Positions 32,894 to 41,015 of a stretch of 64,000 nucleotides of DNA are shown here, one piece after another. Positions within the stretch are counted from its first letter, which is position 1; the number at the start of each line of letters is the position of its first letter. Under the pieces are notes generated by a model. The model had not been told where the DNA came from, did not search any database, and was given only the letters and a program-made list of their open reading frames with translations. The position numbers were made by a program, and so were the translations under genes. Origin of the DNA: Mesorhizobium metallidurans STM 2683 (lineage in GTDB: Bacteria; Pseudomonadota; Alphaproteobacteria; Rhizobiales; Rhizobiaceae); assembly GCF_000350085.1 (NCBI RefSeq), contig NZ_CAUM01000097.1, positions 1 through 64,000 on the forward strand, written 5' to 3'.

Positions 32894-33780
32894 GAGACGG
32901 CAAGCGTGGCGCGGCGCTTGCGGCCCTCGTACAATTGCCACGCCGAATGCGCAACCAGCGCGACGATGATGACCGCGCCGCCGATGAGACTGTCGCGCGA
33001 CGGTGTTTCGGCAAAGACCATCCACACCCAGACCGGTGCCAGAACGGTTTCGAGCAGGTAGAACATCGCCACTTCCGGTCCGGAAATGTATTTCGGGCCA
33101 TTGGCGAGGCAGAAGAACGAGATCGGCATGATGACGGCGCCGTTGAAGATGATCCACCATGGCGCGCTCACCTGGATGCCGCCTTCACCCGAAACCATGA
33201 ACACCGCGACTGCGAGGGGCAGAACGACGCTGATCAGCGAGGTGAAACCCATATCCTTGCCGCTGGCGCGCGAGATGGTGATGGCCAGTGCTATCAGGAA
33301 GGCCGAGCACAGCGCCATGAAATCGCCGAACAGGTGCCCGGTCCCGATCGAGCCGCCGACGATGATCAGCACGCCGAGGATCATGACCAGCATCGTCAGC
33401 ACCGTGGCCAGGTGCGGCCGTTCCTTCAGGAACAACCACGACAGCAGCCCCGTGAACACGGTGCTGAAAGCCAGGATGAAGACCAGATTGGCGGTCGAGG
33501 TGTGATAGACGGCGGTGACGAAGGTCAGCGAGGTCAGCCCGTAGCATATGGCCACCGCAAGCCCCGACCAGCCAGGGATGAGTTGCGGCGCATTCCTGCT
33601 CAGCGAGCGCCAGATGGCCCAGATGACCAGCGTCGCGAAAAAGGTGGAGCCAGTGCGCAGCAGCAGGATCGTCCAGGCGCCGCCATCCGCGAGCCGGATC
33701 AGCGGAATATCGGCGGTCAGCGCCAGTCCGCCAATGGCGGTGATAAGAAGGCCCTTCTGGTGGTCGATGTGAGATGACAT
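32881..33780 (-). CDS. DMT superfamily (EamA) transporter
   Basis: The 299-residue protein has ten membrane segments in two EamA repeats. The first repeat starts GLLITAIGGLALTADIPLIRL, the second has IISFFCLANGPKYISGPEVAMFYLLETVLAPVWVWMVFAETP-like architecture with the conserved E-x-x-x-x-P ending of EamA domains. Members usually export amino acids or other small metabolites; the substrate is unknown. It is convergent with the AI-2E gene and overlaps it by 13 bases. Confidence 0.88.
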   Translation of the reverse strand: MSSHIDHQKGLLITAIGGLALTADIPLIRLADGGAWTILLLRTGSTFFATLVIWAIWRSLSRNAPQLIPGWSGLAVAICYGLTSLTFVTAVYHTSTANLVFILAFSTVFTGLLSWLFLKERPHLATVLTMLVMILGVLIIVGGSIGTGHLFGDFMALCSAFLIALAITISRASGKDMGFTSLISVVLPLAVAVFMVSGEGGIQVSAPWWIIFNGAVIMPISFFCLANGPKYISGPEVAMFYLLETVLAPVWVWMVFAETPSRDSLIGGAVIIVALVAHSAWQLYEGRKRRATLAVSHPA

Positions 33781-33906
33781 GGCGGTCTCGCAATGTATGG
33801 GAAGGCAGGCCGCAAGATCGACCCGGCGCCTGTCTCCCAGCCACGCGGCTGCAAGACCAGCATCCTCCTCCTGAAACAGTTTAGGGATGAAAGGCGGAAG
33901 AAAAGG

Positions 33907-34671
33907 TCAGCGCGAAACCGCTTCGTGGTCGTAGCGTTCCCAGCCCTTCGGACCGAGATGCTCCTGCGGCATAAAGCGCATCTTATAATTCATCTTGCGC
34001 GAGCCGTTGACCCAGTAGCCGAGATAGACATGGGGCAGGCCCATCGCCCTGGCGCGCGCGATGTGGTCGAGGATCATGAAGGTGCCGAGCGAGCGATCCT
34101 CCAAGTCCGGGTTGAAGTAGGAATAGACCATCGACAGGCCGTCGGCCATCTTGTCGGTGAGCGCCACCGCGATCAGCTCGCCCTGGCCCTTGCCGGTGAT
34201 GAAAGTGTCGGGACCGCGGCGCCGGTACTCGATGACCTTGGTGTCGACATGGGTGTCCTCGACCATCATGGCATAGTCGAGCACTGTCATGTCAGACATG
34301 CCGCCGCGGCGGTGACGGGCGTCGAGATAACTGCGGAACAACGAATATTGCTCGGTGGACGGCTGGGCGTCGTGCATGGCGCCGACAAGGTCTGAATTGT
34401 GCTGGATCACCCGCTTCATGTTACGGCTGGCGGTGAATTCCTGGGCCAGGATGCGTACCGAAACGCAGGCGCGGCAGGTCTCGCAGGCCGGCCTGTAGGC
34501 GATATTCTGCGAACGCCGGAAGCCGCCTTGCGTCAACAGGTCGTTCATCTCCGGCGCCTTGTCGCCGACCAGATGCGTGAACACCTTGCGCTCGAACTGG
34601 CCCTCGAGATAAGGGCACGGCGACGGCGCGGTCAGGAAGAACTGCGGCGACTGGGTAGGGTGCTGCGTCAT
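33907..34671 (-). CDS. bpt: Aspartate/glutamate leucyltransferase (Bpt)
   Basis: Bpt moves leucine from Leu-tRNA to N-terminal Asp or Glu of proteins and so marks them for ClpS/ClpAP degradation (bacterial N-degron pathway). The 254-residue protein shows the ATE fold: [31 protein letters not shown] with the conserved Cys set, [25 protein letters not shown], and [14 protein letters not shown]. Length and motifs match bacterial Bpt rather than eukaryotic ATE1. It is in the same orientation as the RDD gene upstream. Confidence 0.94.
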   Translation of the reverse strand: MTQHPTQSPQFFLTAPSPCPYLEGQFERKVFTHLVGDKAPEMNDLLTQGGFRRSQNIAYRPACETCRACVSVRILAQEFTASRNMKRVIQHNSDLVGAMHDAQPSTEQYSLFRSYLDARHRRGGMSDMTVLDYAMMVEDTHVDTKVIEYRRRGPDTFITGKGQGELIAVALTDKMADGLSMVYSYFNPDLEDRSLGTFMILDHIARARAMGLPHVYLGYWVNGSRKMNYKMRFMPQEHLGPKGWERYDHEAVSR

Positions 34672-34810
34672 CGATCCTTGGAGACACTCCTGCGAATCGC
34701 TCTACCTTTGGCGCGGACGGCGAAAAATTCAACAGGATTGTGCAGGCGTGGTTGACCGGACGCCTTCACATTTGCGGATAAGGTGCTGCATTGACTCCTC
34801 GAAAGCGGTT

Positions 34811-35281
34811 TCAACGGCCGCTGCGGCTGACCACCGTGCCGAGCAGCAGGTCGTGCAGCGTGCGCTTGCGGTCGGAAAACAGCGTCACCAGGAGGATCAG
34901 CGGCGTCAGGATGACGTTGCCGGCCCAGAACAGCACCGAATGGACGACAGCCGTCAGCCCGTCGATGCGGGTGCCGTCGAGGCGGTCGAGCCTGATGCCC
35001 ATCATCTTCATGCCCGTGGTGGCCTGGTCGGCGCCGCCCAGCGTGTTCCAGATATAGAGGACGGCGACGACCGGCACGAGGACGGAAAACAGCATCCAGC
35101 CGAGGCCGAGCGTCAGCAGGCCGAGCAAGAACACCAGGATCGCGAAAGGGATGGTGAGCAGCGCGACGATGCAATAATCAAGAATGAAGGCAAGGATGCG
35201 CCGCGTGCGCACGCCCTCATAGGCCCTGACATCGTCGAGCCTGGTGGTGATGATTTCGCCGTCAATTACGCGCGCGTTCAT
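34811..35281 (-). CDS. RDD family membrane protein
   Basis: This 156-residue protein has three to four membrane segments. The RDD signature is present as VRTRRILAFILDYCIVALLTIPFAI, with the Arg and Asp residues of the family in the first helix, and GMKMMGIRLDRLDG between helices. The function of RDD proteins is mostly unknown; some act as Na+/H+ antiporters. It precedes bpt on the same strand by about 140 bases. Confidence 0.88.
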   Translation of the reverse strand: MNARVIDGEIITTRLDDVRAYEGVRTRRILAFILDYCIVALLTIPFAILVFLLGLLTLGLGWMLFSVLVPVVAVLYIWNTLGGADQATTGMKMMGIRLDRLDGTRIDGLTAVVHSVLFWAGNVILTPLILLVTLFSDRKRTLHDLLLGTVVSRSGR

Positions 35282-35479
35282 GTCATGTCCTCGTAACAGG
35301 CGCCACGCTAGGGTGCGCGGCCGCCGTCGTCTGAAATGGTGAAGTTCGCAGGCGGAATCAAGATCGAGCCCTCACCGGCAAAGATCGACAATATGACGCC
35401 CGGTCCGAACCGGTTGAATTTGCGGGGCGGATGGCGTTAGCTTGCTGCGGCGCAACAAGACGCCGGGGACAGGGGCAAT

Positions 35480-36868
35480 ATGGACTACGACATGCTGGTC
35501 ATCGGCAGCGGCCCTTCCGGGCGCCGCGCCGCGGTGCAATCGGCCAAACTTGGCAAATCGGTGCTGGTGGTCGACAGGGGCCGGCGCCTCGGCGGTGTTT
35601 CCGTGCACACCGGCACCATCCCCTCGAAGACATTGCGCGAGACGGTGCTCAACCTCTCCGGCTGGCGCGAGCGCGGTTTCTACGGTCGCGGCTACCGGGT
35701 CAAGCAGGACATTTCCATCGGCGACCTGGTCGAGCGCCTGCACAAGACGCTTGACCACGAGGTCGAGGTGCTGCAGCACCAGTTCATGCGCAACGCGGTC
35801 AAAAGTGTGCGCGCCACGGCGAAGTTCCTCGGCCCCAACAAGCTCAGCCTGACGACCGACAATGGCGACTATAGCGAAGTCGGTTTCGCCAATGCGCTGA
35901 TCGCCGTTGGCACCAGGCCGCACCGGCCGCGCGACGTGCCCTTCGACAAGATCCGCGTCTTCGACAGCGACGAGATGCTGGAACTCGACCATCTTCCGCG
36001 CACGCTGACGGTGATCGGTGCCGGCGTTATCGGTGTCGAATATGCGACCATCTTTTCGGCCCTCGACGTGCCGGTGACGCTTGTCGAGCCGCGCAACACC
36101 ATCCTCGATTTCGTTGACCGTGAGATCGTCGACGATTTCATCCACCAGATGCGCGACCGCGGCATGACGATCCGGCTGGGCAGCACGGTCAAGGAAATTG
36201 CCTCCAAACCCGACTATGCGGAGGTCACGCTTGCCGACGGCCGCACCATCCGCTCCGAGATCGTGCTTTATGCCGCCGGCCGCAGCGGCAATCTTGGCAC
36301 CCTCGGCCTCGACGTGGTCGGCATCGAGGCCGATTCCCGGGGCCGCATCAAGGTCGATCCACAGACCTTCCAGACCAGCGCCCCCAACATCTACGCCACC
36401 GGCGACGTCATCGGTTTCCCCAGTCTTGCCTCGACCTCGATGGAGCAGGGCAGGGTGGCCGCCTGCCACGCCTTCGGCGTAACCTTGCCGCCGCCGCCGG
36501 AAACCTTTCCCTACGGCATCTACGCCGTGCCGGAAATCTCGACGGTCGGCCAGTCGGAAGAGCAGGTGCGTGAGAGCGGCGCGGCCTACGAGGTCGGCGT
36601 GGCACGTTTCCGCGAGACCTCGCGTGGCCACATCATGGGCGTCAACACCGGTTTCCTGAAACTTCTATTCTCGGTCGAGACGCGCCGCCTGCTCGGCGCG
36701 CATATCGTCGGTGAGGGCGCCACAGAACTCATCCATATCGGCCAGGCGGTGATCAATCTCGGCGGCACGGTCGATTTCTTCGTCAACAACACCTTCAACT
36801 ATCCGACGCTGGCCGAGGCCTACAAGATCGCGGGCCTGGACGCCTGGAACAGGATGGGGCGGGGCTAG
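35480..36868 (+). CDS. sthA: Soluble (Si-specific) NAD(P)+ transhydrogenase
   Basis: SthA interconverts NADPH and NADH in the cytoplasm. The 462-residue flavoprotein has the FAD dinucleotide motif VIGSGPSGRRAAVQSAKLG at the N-terminus, the diagnostic HTGTIPSKTLRE in place of the redox-active Cys pair of lipoamide dehydrogenase, the NAD(P) motif TVIGAGVIGVEYATIFSALD near residue 180, and the FAD motif IYATGDVIGFPSLASTSMEQGR. A dimerisation domain follows. This combination supports SthA rather than glutathione reductase or lipoamide dehydrogenase. Confidence 0.95.
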   Translation: MDYDMLVIGSGPSGRRAAVQSAKLGKSVLVVDRGRRLGGVSVHTGTIPSKTLRETVLNLSGWRERGFYGRGYRVKQDISIGDLVERLHKTLDHEVEVLQHQFMRNAVKSVRATAKFLGPNKLSLTTDNGDYSEVGFANALIAVGTRPHRPRDVPFDKIRVFDSDEMLELDHLPRTLTVIGAGVIGVEYATIFSALDVPVTLVEPRNTILDFVDREIVDDFIHQMRDRGMTIRLGSTVKEIASKPDYAEVTLADGRTIRSEIVLYAAGRSGNLGTLGLDVVGIEADSRGRIKVDPQTFQTSAPNIYATGDVIGFPSLASTSMEQGRVAACHAFGVTLPPPPETFPYGIYAVPEISTVGQSEEQVRESGAAYEVGVARFRETSRGHIMGVNTGFLKLLFSVETRRLLGAHIVGEGATELIHIGQAVINLGGTVDFFVNNTFNYPTLAEAYKIAGLDAWNRMGRG

Positions 36869-36881
36869 GACGACAGGCCCA

Positions 36882-37553
36882 TCAATCCGCCTGTGCGACG
36901 ATTGCCGCCTGGTCCGCCCGCCATTGCCTGACGATCGCCGCGTCGCGGTCGCCGAATTCATGGCCCGAGGGGACAATCCGCGCGTCGACCTCTGCGCCAT
37001 GCTGGCTGAACAGACTGACCAGCGCCGGCGCAAAGGGCGCGTAGGTCAGGTCGGCGGCGCCGGCGATGATCAGCACGCGCGCTCTGGAAAGGTCCGCAGG
37101 CGGCAAATCGTCGAGCACCGGCATCGGGCGCAGCAATGCTGCCCGTTCGATGAGATGCGGATGCATGAGCATCACGCTCGAAACCAGATTGGCGCCGTTC
37201 GAATAGCCGAGAAATGTCGTTCTGGAAAAATCGAGGCCATGGCGCTTCGCCGCCTCGGTGATGAAGTCCGCGAACGCGTCCGCCTCGCTACGGATGCTGT
37301 TTTGTTCGAAGCGCGTCGGCGTGATCCGTGTGAACCACCGATAACCGTCCTCCTGGGCGATGCGGCCACGGACCGCCACCAGCACGGCGCGCGGTGCGAT
37401 CTGTCGCCCCAGCGCCACCAGCGCCGTCTCGTCGACACCTGACCCATGCAGCAGGAAAAAGCATTCGCCGCCCGGCTTTGCCGGCTTGTAGAGGCGATAC
37501 GAAAACGCCAGGTCGCGCCGCAAAAAGCCGTCTTCCGGTGGTTTTTCCGCCAT
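36882..37553 (-). CDS. Alpha/beta hydrolase, phospholipase/carboxylesterase type
   Basis: From ATG 37553 (MAEKPPEDGFLRR) it encodes 223 residues. The oxyanion-hole region is CFFLLHGSGVDETAL, the nucleophile elbow is FLGYSNGANL (Ser), and the acid and His are near GAADLTY and VPSGHEFGDRD. This is the small YpfH/carboxylesterase subfamily. The substrate is unknown. A longer in-frame start at 37655 adds a low-confidence basic stretch and is rejected. It ends 13 bases from the convergent sthA stop. Confidence 0.85.
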   Translation of the reverse strand: MAEKPPEDGFLRRDLAFSYRLYKPAKPGGECFFLLHGSGVDETALVALGRQIAPRAVLVAVRGRIAQEDGYRWFTRITPTRFEQNSIRSEADAFADFITEAAKRHGLDFSRTTFLGYSNGANLVSSVMLMHPHLIERAALLRPMPVLDDLPPADLSRARVLIIAGAADLTYAPFAPALVSLFSQHGAEVDARIVPSGHEFGDRDAAIVRQWRADQAAIVAQAD

Positions 37554-37754
37554 GGTTGCATCCTTTTGATTTCGTAATGGTTTTGTTCGTTTGCCGGCTT
37601 CAAAACGGAATATTTTCAGGCTCCTACAAAGTTGATTGAACCGGGCGCATTTCAATCCGTTTTTCGCTGGTATTTATCCCTCGGGAGGAGTCGACGCGGT
37701 GCCCGGGATGGCTGCACTGCCGGCATGAACAAACAGCTTTGAGGCCTTTTATCG

Positions 37755-38954
37755 ATGACCATGCCAGTTTCGCCCGATCGCGGCACCCGTGTTGCAGAGC
37801 GTGATACGCGCATAGATGTGTTCCGGGCGCTCGCCCTCCTGACCATCTATGTCAACCATGTGCCCGGCACCGCTTACGAGTACCTGACCTACAAGAATTT
37901 CGGGTTTTCGGATGCCGCGGAGGCCTTCGTGCTGATCTCCGGCATGTCGGTCGCTCTCGCCTATGGCACAAAATTCCAGCCCGGCAGCCGGCTGCTTGCG
38001 ACGCTTAAAATCTGGCGCCGCGCAGGCGTGCTCTATGTTGCCCACATCGTCACGACGGTGGTGGTGATGGCCATCTTCTGCGCGGCGGCGGTGTTGGCGA
38101 AGCGGCCGGACATTCTGGCGATGATCAACATCGAGCCGCTCATGAGGAAGACGCCGGAAGTGCTGGTTGGCATCGTCACGCTCGGCCATCAGCTCGGCTA
38201 CAACAACATTCTGCCGGTATATGCCGTGCTGCTTTTGATGACGCCGGTCTTCCTGCTGTTCATCAGTAGCAGGCCCTTGGCGACGCTCGCCGTATCCGGA
38301 ACTCTGTGGCTGGTTGCCGGAATCTACCAGATTGCTCCGCCGAACTATCCGGAGCCCGGCTTCTGGTTCCTCAATCCGCTGTCATGGCAGTTCCTTTTCA
38401 ACATCGGCCTGGCGGCCATGCTGCATGTCAGGCGCGGCGGCACCATTCCGGTCAATCGCTGGCTGGTGGGTGCCGCCGGCGCCTATGTGCTGACGGCACT
38501 GGTCTGGGTGCACACCCCGCTCTGGGGGCAGATAACGTGGTTCAATCTGCCCGTGGTGATCGGCGGCTTCGACAAGACCTTCCTGTCGCTGCCGAGGCTG
38601 TTGCACATCCTGGCCGTGAGCTACCTGGTCGTGGCCATTCCGTCTGTCTCGAACCTGTTCCGTACGAGCCGTGACCACCCGCTCGCCATTTTGGGCAAGC
38701 GATCGTTGCCGGTTTTCATCGCCGGCACGGTGATCGCCATGGCGGCGCAGGTGATGAAGCTGATCAATCCGGGTGGATTTGCCTATGACAGTCTTCTCAT
38801 CGCCGCCGGCATCGCCATGCAGTTCGCGCTCGCCTACTACCTCGAATGGCTGTCGGGCATTGGGTGGAACAGCAAGAGCAAGCCGGTCCGCAGCGAGACA
38901 CCGCCGGTGCGTACGTCGTTTGGCGCAGGGTCCATGGTGACAAGCGCCAATTGA
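37755..38954 (+). CDS. OpgC family membrane acyltransferase-like protein
   Basis: This 399-residue protein has about ten membrane segments and the OpgC domain start RDTRIDVFRALALLTIYVNHVPG, followed by FGFSDAAEAFVLISGMSVALAYG. OpgC proteins add succinyl or related groups to periplasmic glucans or other glycans. The conserved His in NHVPG and the Asp in DVFRAL match the acyltransferase-3-like active site. The exact substrate in this organism is unknown. It is transcribed alone, convergent with the LacI-family gene. Confidence 0.85.
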   Translation: MTMPVSPDRGTRVAERDTRIDVFRALALLTIYVNHVPGTAYEYLTYKNFGFSDAAEAFVLISGMSVALAYGTKFQPGSRLLATLKIWRRAGVLYVAHIVTTVVVMAIFCAAAVLAKRPDILAMINIEPLMRKTPEVLVGIVTLGHQLGYNNILPVYAVLLLMTPVFLLFISSRPLATLAVSGTLWLVAGIYQIAPPNYPEPGFWFLNPLSWQFLFNIGLAAMLHVRRGGTIPVNRWLVGAAGAYVLTALVWVHTPLWGQITWFNLPVVIGGFDKTFLSLPRLLHILAVSYLVVAIPSVSNLFRTSRDHPLAILGKRSLPVFIAGTVIAMAAQVMKLINPGGFAYDSLLIAAGIAMQFALAYYLEWLSGIGWNSKSKPVRSETPPVRTSFGAGSMVTSAN

Positions 38955-38969
38955 TAGATCTGCTAGAAC

Positions 38970-40049
38970 TCAAACCCTCGTCGGCGGCCGGGATGAGGCC
39001 CTGACGACAAGTTCGACATCGAGCGTTTCGCGCCGCACCATGCCGTCGAAATCGAGGATCCGTCGCGCCGCCCTGCGGCCGATCTCGGCGATCGGCTGGG
39101 CGACCGTGGTGAGCGCAGGCTCGCAAAGTGCGCCGTCGGGCACGCCGTCGAAGCCGACGATCGAGACGTCCCGGGGCACGGCGATGCCCCGCGTGGCCAG
39201 CCATTCGATCGCGATCATGGCGATCCTGTCCGACATCGCCAGGATGGCGGTGGGCGGCTCTGCCGAGGCGAAGATTGTTTCGAGGCCAGCCCATGTGCTG
39301 GCCTCGTCGTTTTCGGTCTCGTAGACCGGCACATTGGCGGTGTCGACACCGACGCGCGAAAGCTCCTCGAAATAGCCGGCAAGCCGGTCGCGCGTCCCGG
39401 TGTAGAGCGCCGCCCGGACCTGCTCGGGCGAAACAAGGCCGGTGCGGTCGTCGACGAAGGCGAGTGACAGCACGGCAAAGCGGCGATGCCCAAGCTCGCA
39501 GAGATGGCGCGCCGCCAGGCGGGCACCGGCGACATTGTCGACGCCGATCGCCGAGACCGTGTCGTCCTGCGAGCCGAGTTCGAGCGCGACGAAGGGGAGC
39601 TTTCGTTCGCGCGTCAGCTCGACTAGGCGCGGACCTCCCTCGATGCAGAACAGGATGAAGCCGTCGACCAGGGCACTCTGGATGTTCCAGGCAAGCTTCT
39701 CCTGATTGCCGGCCGAGACAAGCGCGATGCCGGCACCCGTGGCATCGCATGCCTCGGAGATGCCGGACATCATGACGCGGGCAAAGGGATCGTCGAAGAA
39801 ATAGGAGAGGGGCTCGGTCGTGGCGACGCCGATCGCGTTGACCTTGCCGGCGCGCAGCAGGCGGCCTTTGGGATCCGGTCCGGCATAGCCCATCGCCTCG
39901 GCCGCCGCCTTGACCCGTTCGCGGACCTCCTCGCGTACGATCTCGGGACGACTGAAGACATTGGAGGCGGTGCCGTGCGAAACGCCGGCGGCTTTGGCGA
40001 TATCGGCCAGCCTTACAGGTCTTGTGTTGCCTGCGGTGAATGACGCCAT
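38970..40049 (-). CDS. LacI family transcriptional regulator
   Basis: From ATG 40049 (MASFTAGNTRPVRLADI) this has 359 residues: a LacI helix-turn-helix with RLADIAKAAGVSHGTASNVFSRPE near residues 14-37, then a periplasmic-binding-type effector domain (NAIGVATTEPLSYFF through the C-terminal HTVAQPIAEIG region). It is divergent from two tandem very small genes. Two copies of a palindrome TTGGATCGATTCAA lie in the shared promoter region and a third lies before the second small gene, so it most likely represses its own gene and these small genes. Confidence 0.92.
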   Translation of the reverse strand: MASFTAGNTRPVRLADIAKAAGVSHGTASNVFSRPEIVREEVRERVKAAAEAMGYAGPDPKGRLLRAGKVNAIGVATTEPLSYFFDDPFARVMMSGISEACDATGAGIALVSAGNQEKLAWNIQSALVDGFILFCIEGGPRLVELTRERKLPFVALELGSQDDTVSAIGVDNVAGARLAARHLCELGHRRFAVLSLAFVDDRTGLVSPEQVRAALYTGTRDRLAGYFEELSRVGVDTANVPVYETENDEASTWAGLETIFASAEPPTAILAMSDRIAMIAIEWLATRGIAVPRDVSIVGFDGVPDGALCEPALTTVAQPIAEIGRRAARRILDFDGMVRRETLDVELVVRASSRPPTRV

Positions 40050-40082
40050 TTTCCTGCCTCCGTACTCCATCTAACACTTTTG

Positions 40083-40096
40083 TTGGATCGATTCAA
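40083..40096. promoter_or_regulatory. LacI-type operator, copy 1
   Basis: TTGGATCGATTCAA is an imperfect palindrome centred on ATCGAT, as expected for a LacI-family operator. It lies 34 bases upstream of the regulator start and 9 bases upstream of the -35 box of the small-gene promoter. Its reverse complement is the second copy 49 bases downstream. Confidence 0.75.
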
Positions 40097-40104
40097 ATGT
40101 TTGC

Positions 40105-40132
40105 TTGACTTCGGTCGAATATGAGCTATCTT
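40105..40132 (+). promoter_or_regulatory. Sigma-70-like promoter for the first small gene
   Basis: TTGACT (40105-40110) and TATCTT (40127-40132) are separated by 16 bases. The second operator starts at the end of the -10 box and the first lies just upstream of the -35 box, which is the arrangement of a repressed promoter. Confidence 0.6.
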
Positions 40133-40145
40133 TGAATCGATCCAA
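40132..40145. promoter_or_regulatory. LacI-type operator, copy 2
   Basis: TTGAATCGATCCAA is the exact reverse complement of copy 1. It overlaps the last base of the -10 box and ends 46 bases before the ATG of the first small gene. Binding here would block transcription initiation. Confidence 0.75.
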
Positions 40146-40191
40146 GCGCCGCATTCCAGCGAGTGTGGATCAAGGTTAAGAGGAGCGTGCG

Positions 40192-40335
40192 ATGCATCCC
40201 GTCAACTACCTGTTTGAAGACATCTACCGCAATGACTGGAGCATCAGGTCGAACGCGGTGAGCCAGAAGCGCCGCGGCAGAACCAGTGCGTGGGTTCGCG
40301 ATCTGCGCTTCCTGGTGGAGCGCAAGCGGAGCTGA
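40192..40335 (+). CDS. Very small paralogous protein A, LacI-operator linked
   Basis: ATG 40192 follows AGAGGAGCG and opens a 47-residue frame: MHPVNYLFEDIYRN followed by DWSIRS and a basic C-terminus (RKRS). The first 18 residues match the second small gene at 12 or more positions, including the HPV, YLF, DIYRN and W positions. The N-terminal half is acidic-aromatic and the C-terminal half strongly basic; there is no signal peptide or membrane segment. I do not recognise a family. Paralogy, a good ribosome site and promoter/operator support make it a probable real gene despite its size. Confidence 0.7.
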   Translation: MHPVNYLFEDIYRNDWSIRSNAVSQKRRGRTSAWVRDLRFLVERKRS

Positions 40336-40362
40336 TCGGCAGGGTATTTTCGTGCCCGTTGA

Positions 40363-40376
40363 TTGGATCGATTCAA
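40363..40376. promoter_or_regulatory. LacI-type operator, copy 3
   Basis: TTGGATCGATTCAA is identical to copy 1 and lies between the two small genes, 33 bases before the second ATG. A third site inside the transcribed region could allow looping or separate control of the second gene. Confidence 0.75.
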
Positions 40377-40409
40377 TTTTCTCAGAGAAACCCGAGAGGA
40401 GACCAAGCC

Positions 40410-40556
40410 ATGCATCCCGTCAGCTATTTGTTCGATGACATCTACCGCAACTATTGGGGCATCTCGCCGGCCTCCCGGCGGCCGGAACGGCTGCGCTTGA
40501 CCAGGGCCGCGCGCAATCGTGACCTGCTTGTCCGGCCGGAACGCAGACAAGATTAA
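40410..40556 (+). CDS. Very small paralogous protein B, LacI-operator linked
   Basis: ATG 40410 follows GAGAGGAGACC and encodes 48 residues beginning MHPVSYLFDDIYRNYWG, then an Arg-rich tail (RPERRQD). It is a paralogue of protein A: DNA identity is high over the first 50 bases and then fades, so the pair arose by duplication of an operator-plus-gene unit. No signal peptide, membrane segment or known motif is visible. A longer in-frame start at 40290 overlaps protein A and is rejected. Confidence 0.72.
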   Translation: MHPVSYLFDDIYRNYWGISPASRRPERLRLTRAARNRDLLVRPERRQD

Positions 40557-40582
40557 ACCTTCCCCTTGGGGGAGCTGCCGTC

Positions 40583-40957
40583 TCAGGGGCGCGGGCGCAC
40601 CAGTGCCGAGGCGGCGATCACAAGCCAGCCTCCGATCAGCAAGGTGCCGCCGATCGGCGCCGACATCGGGAAAAGCCGCGAGCCGATGAAGTCGCGAGCC
40701 AGAAGATCGCCTGCGAACAGGACAAGCCCGACGAGAAGGACGAGGCTTCCGGCCCGCAGGATCCGGTTTGCGCCAAGCAGTCCGACGGCCAGGAAAACCG
40801 GGGCGTGCGTCATAAGGAAGGACGCGGCCGTGCCGACGAAGGCGCCACCCAGATGCGCCGCAGCGGCCGACAGCGCCACACCAGCCGCACCGCACAGGCC
40901 GCCGGCCAAAACAAGGATGCGGTTGCTGCCGTTTGCCGGATGTTCGGCAGTGCTCAT
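40583..40957 (-). CDS. DUF423 family membrane protein
   Basis: This 124-residue protein has four membrane segments. The DUF423/YgdD pattern is seen in LAGGLCGAAGVALSAAAAHL near the N-terminus and MSAPIGGTLLIGGWLVIAASAL at the C-terminus. The function is unknown. It is convergent with the small gene B. Confidence 0.85.
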   Translation of the reverse strand: MSTAEHPANGSNRILVLAGGLCGAAGVALSAAAAHLGGAFVGTAASFLMTHAPVFLAVGLLGANRILRAGSLVLLVGLVLFAGDLLARDFIGSRLFPMSAPIGGTLLIGGWLVIAASALVRPRP

Positions 40958-41015
40958 GTCGCTGGTCTCCCTATGTGAACGAACGATGTGAATTAGCGAC
41001 TGCTCGCGAACCGTG

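Noticed and set aside
31591..33777. Plus-strand open frame of 728 codons across the AI-2E and DMT genes
   Set aside because: Arg/Asp/His-rich shadow translation; the real genes are in other frames with membrane-protein patterns.
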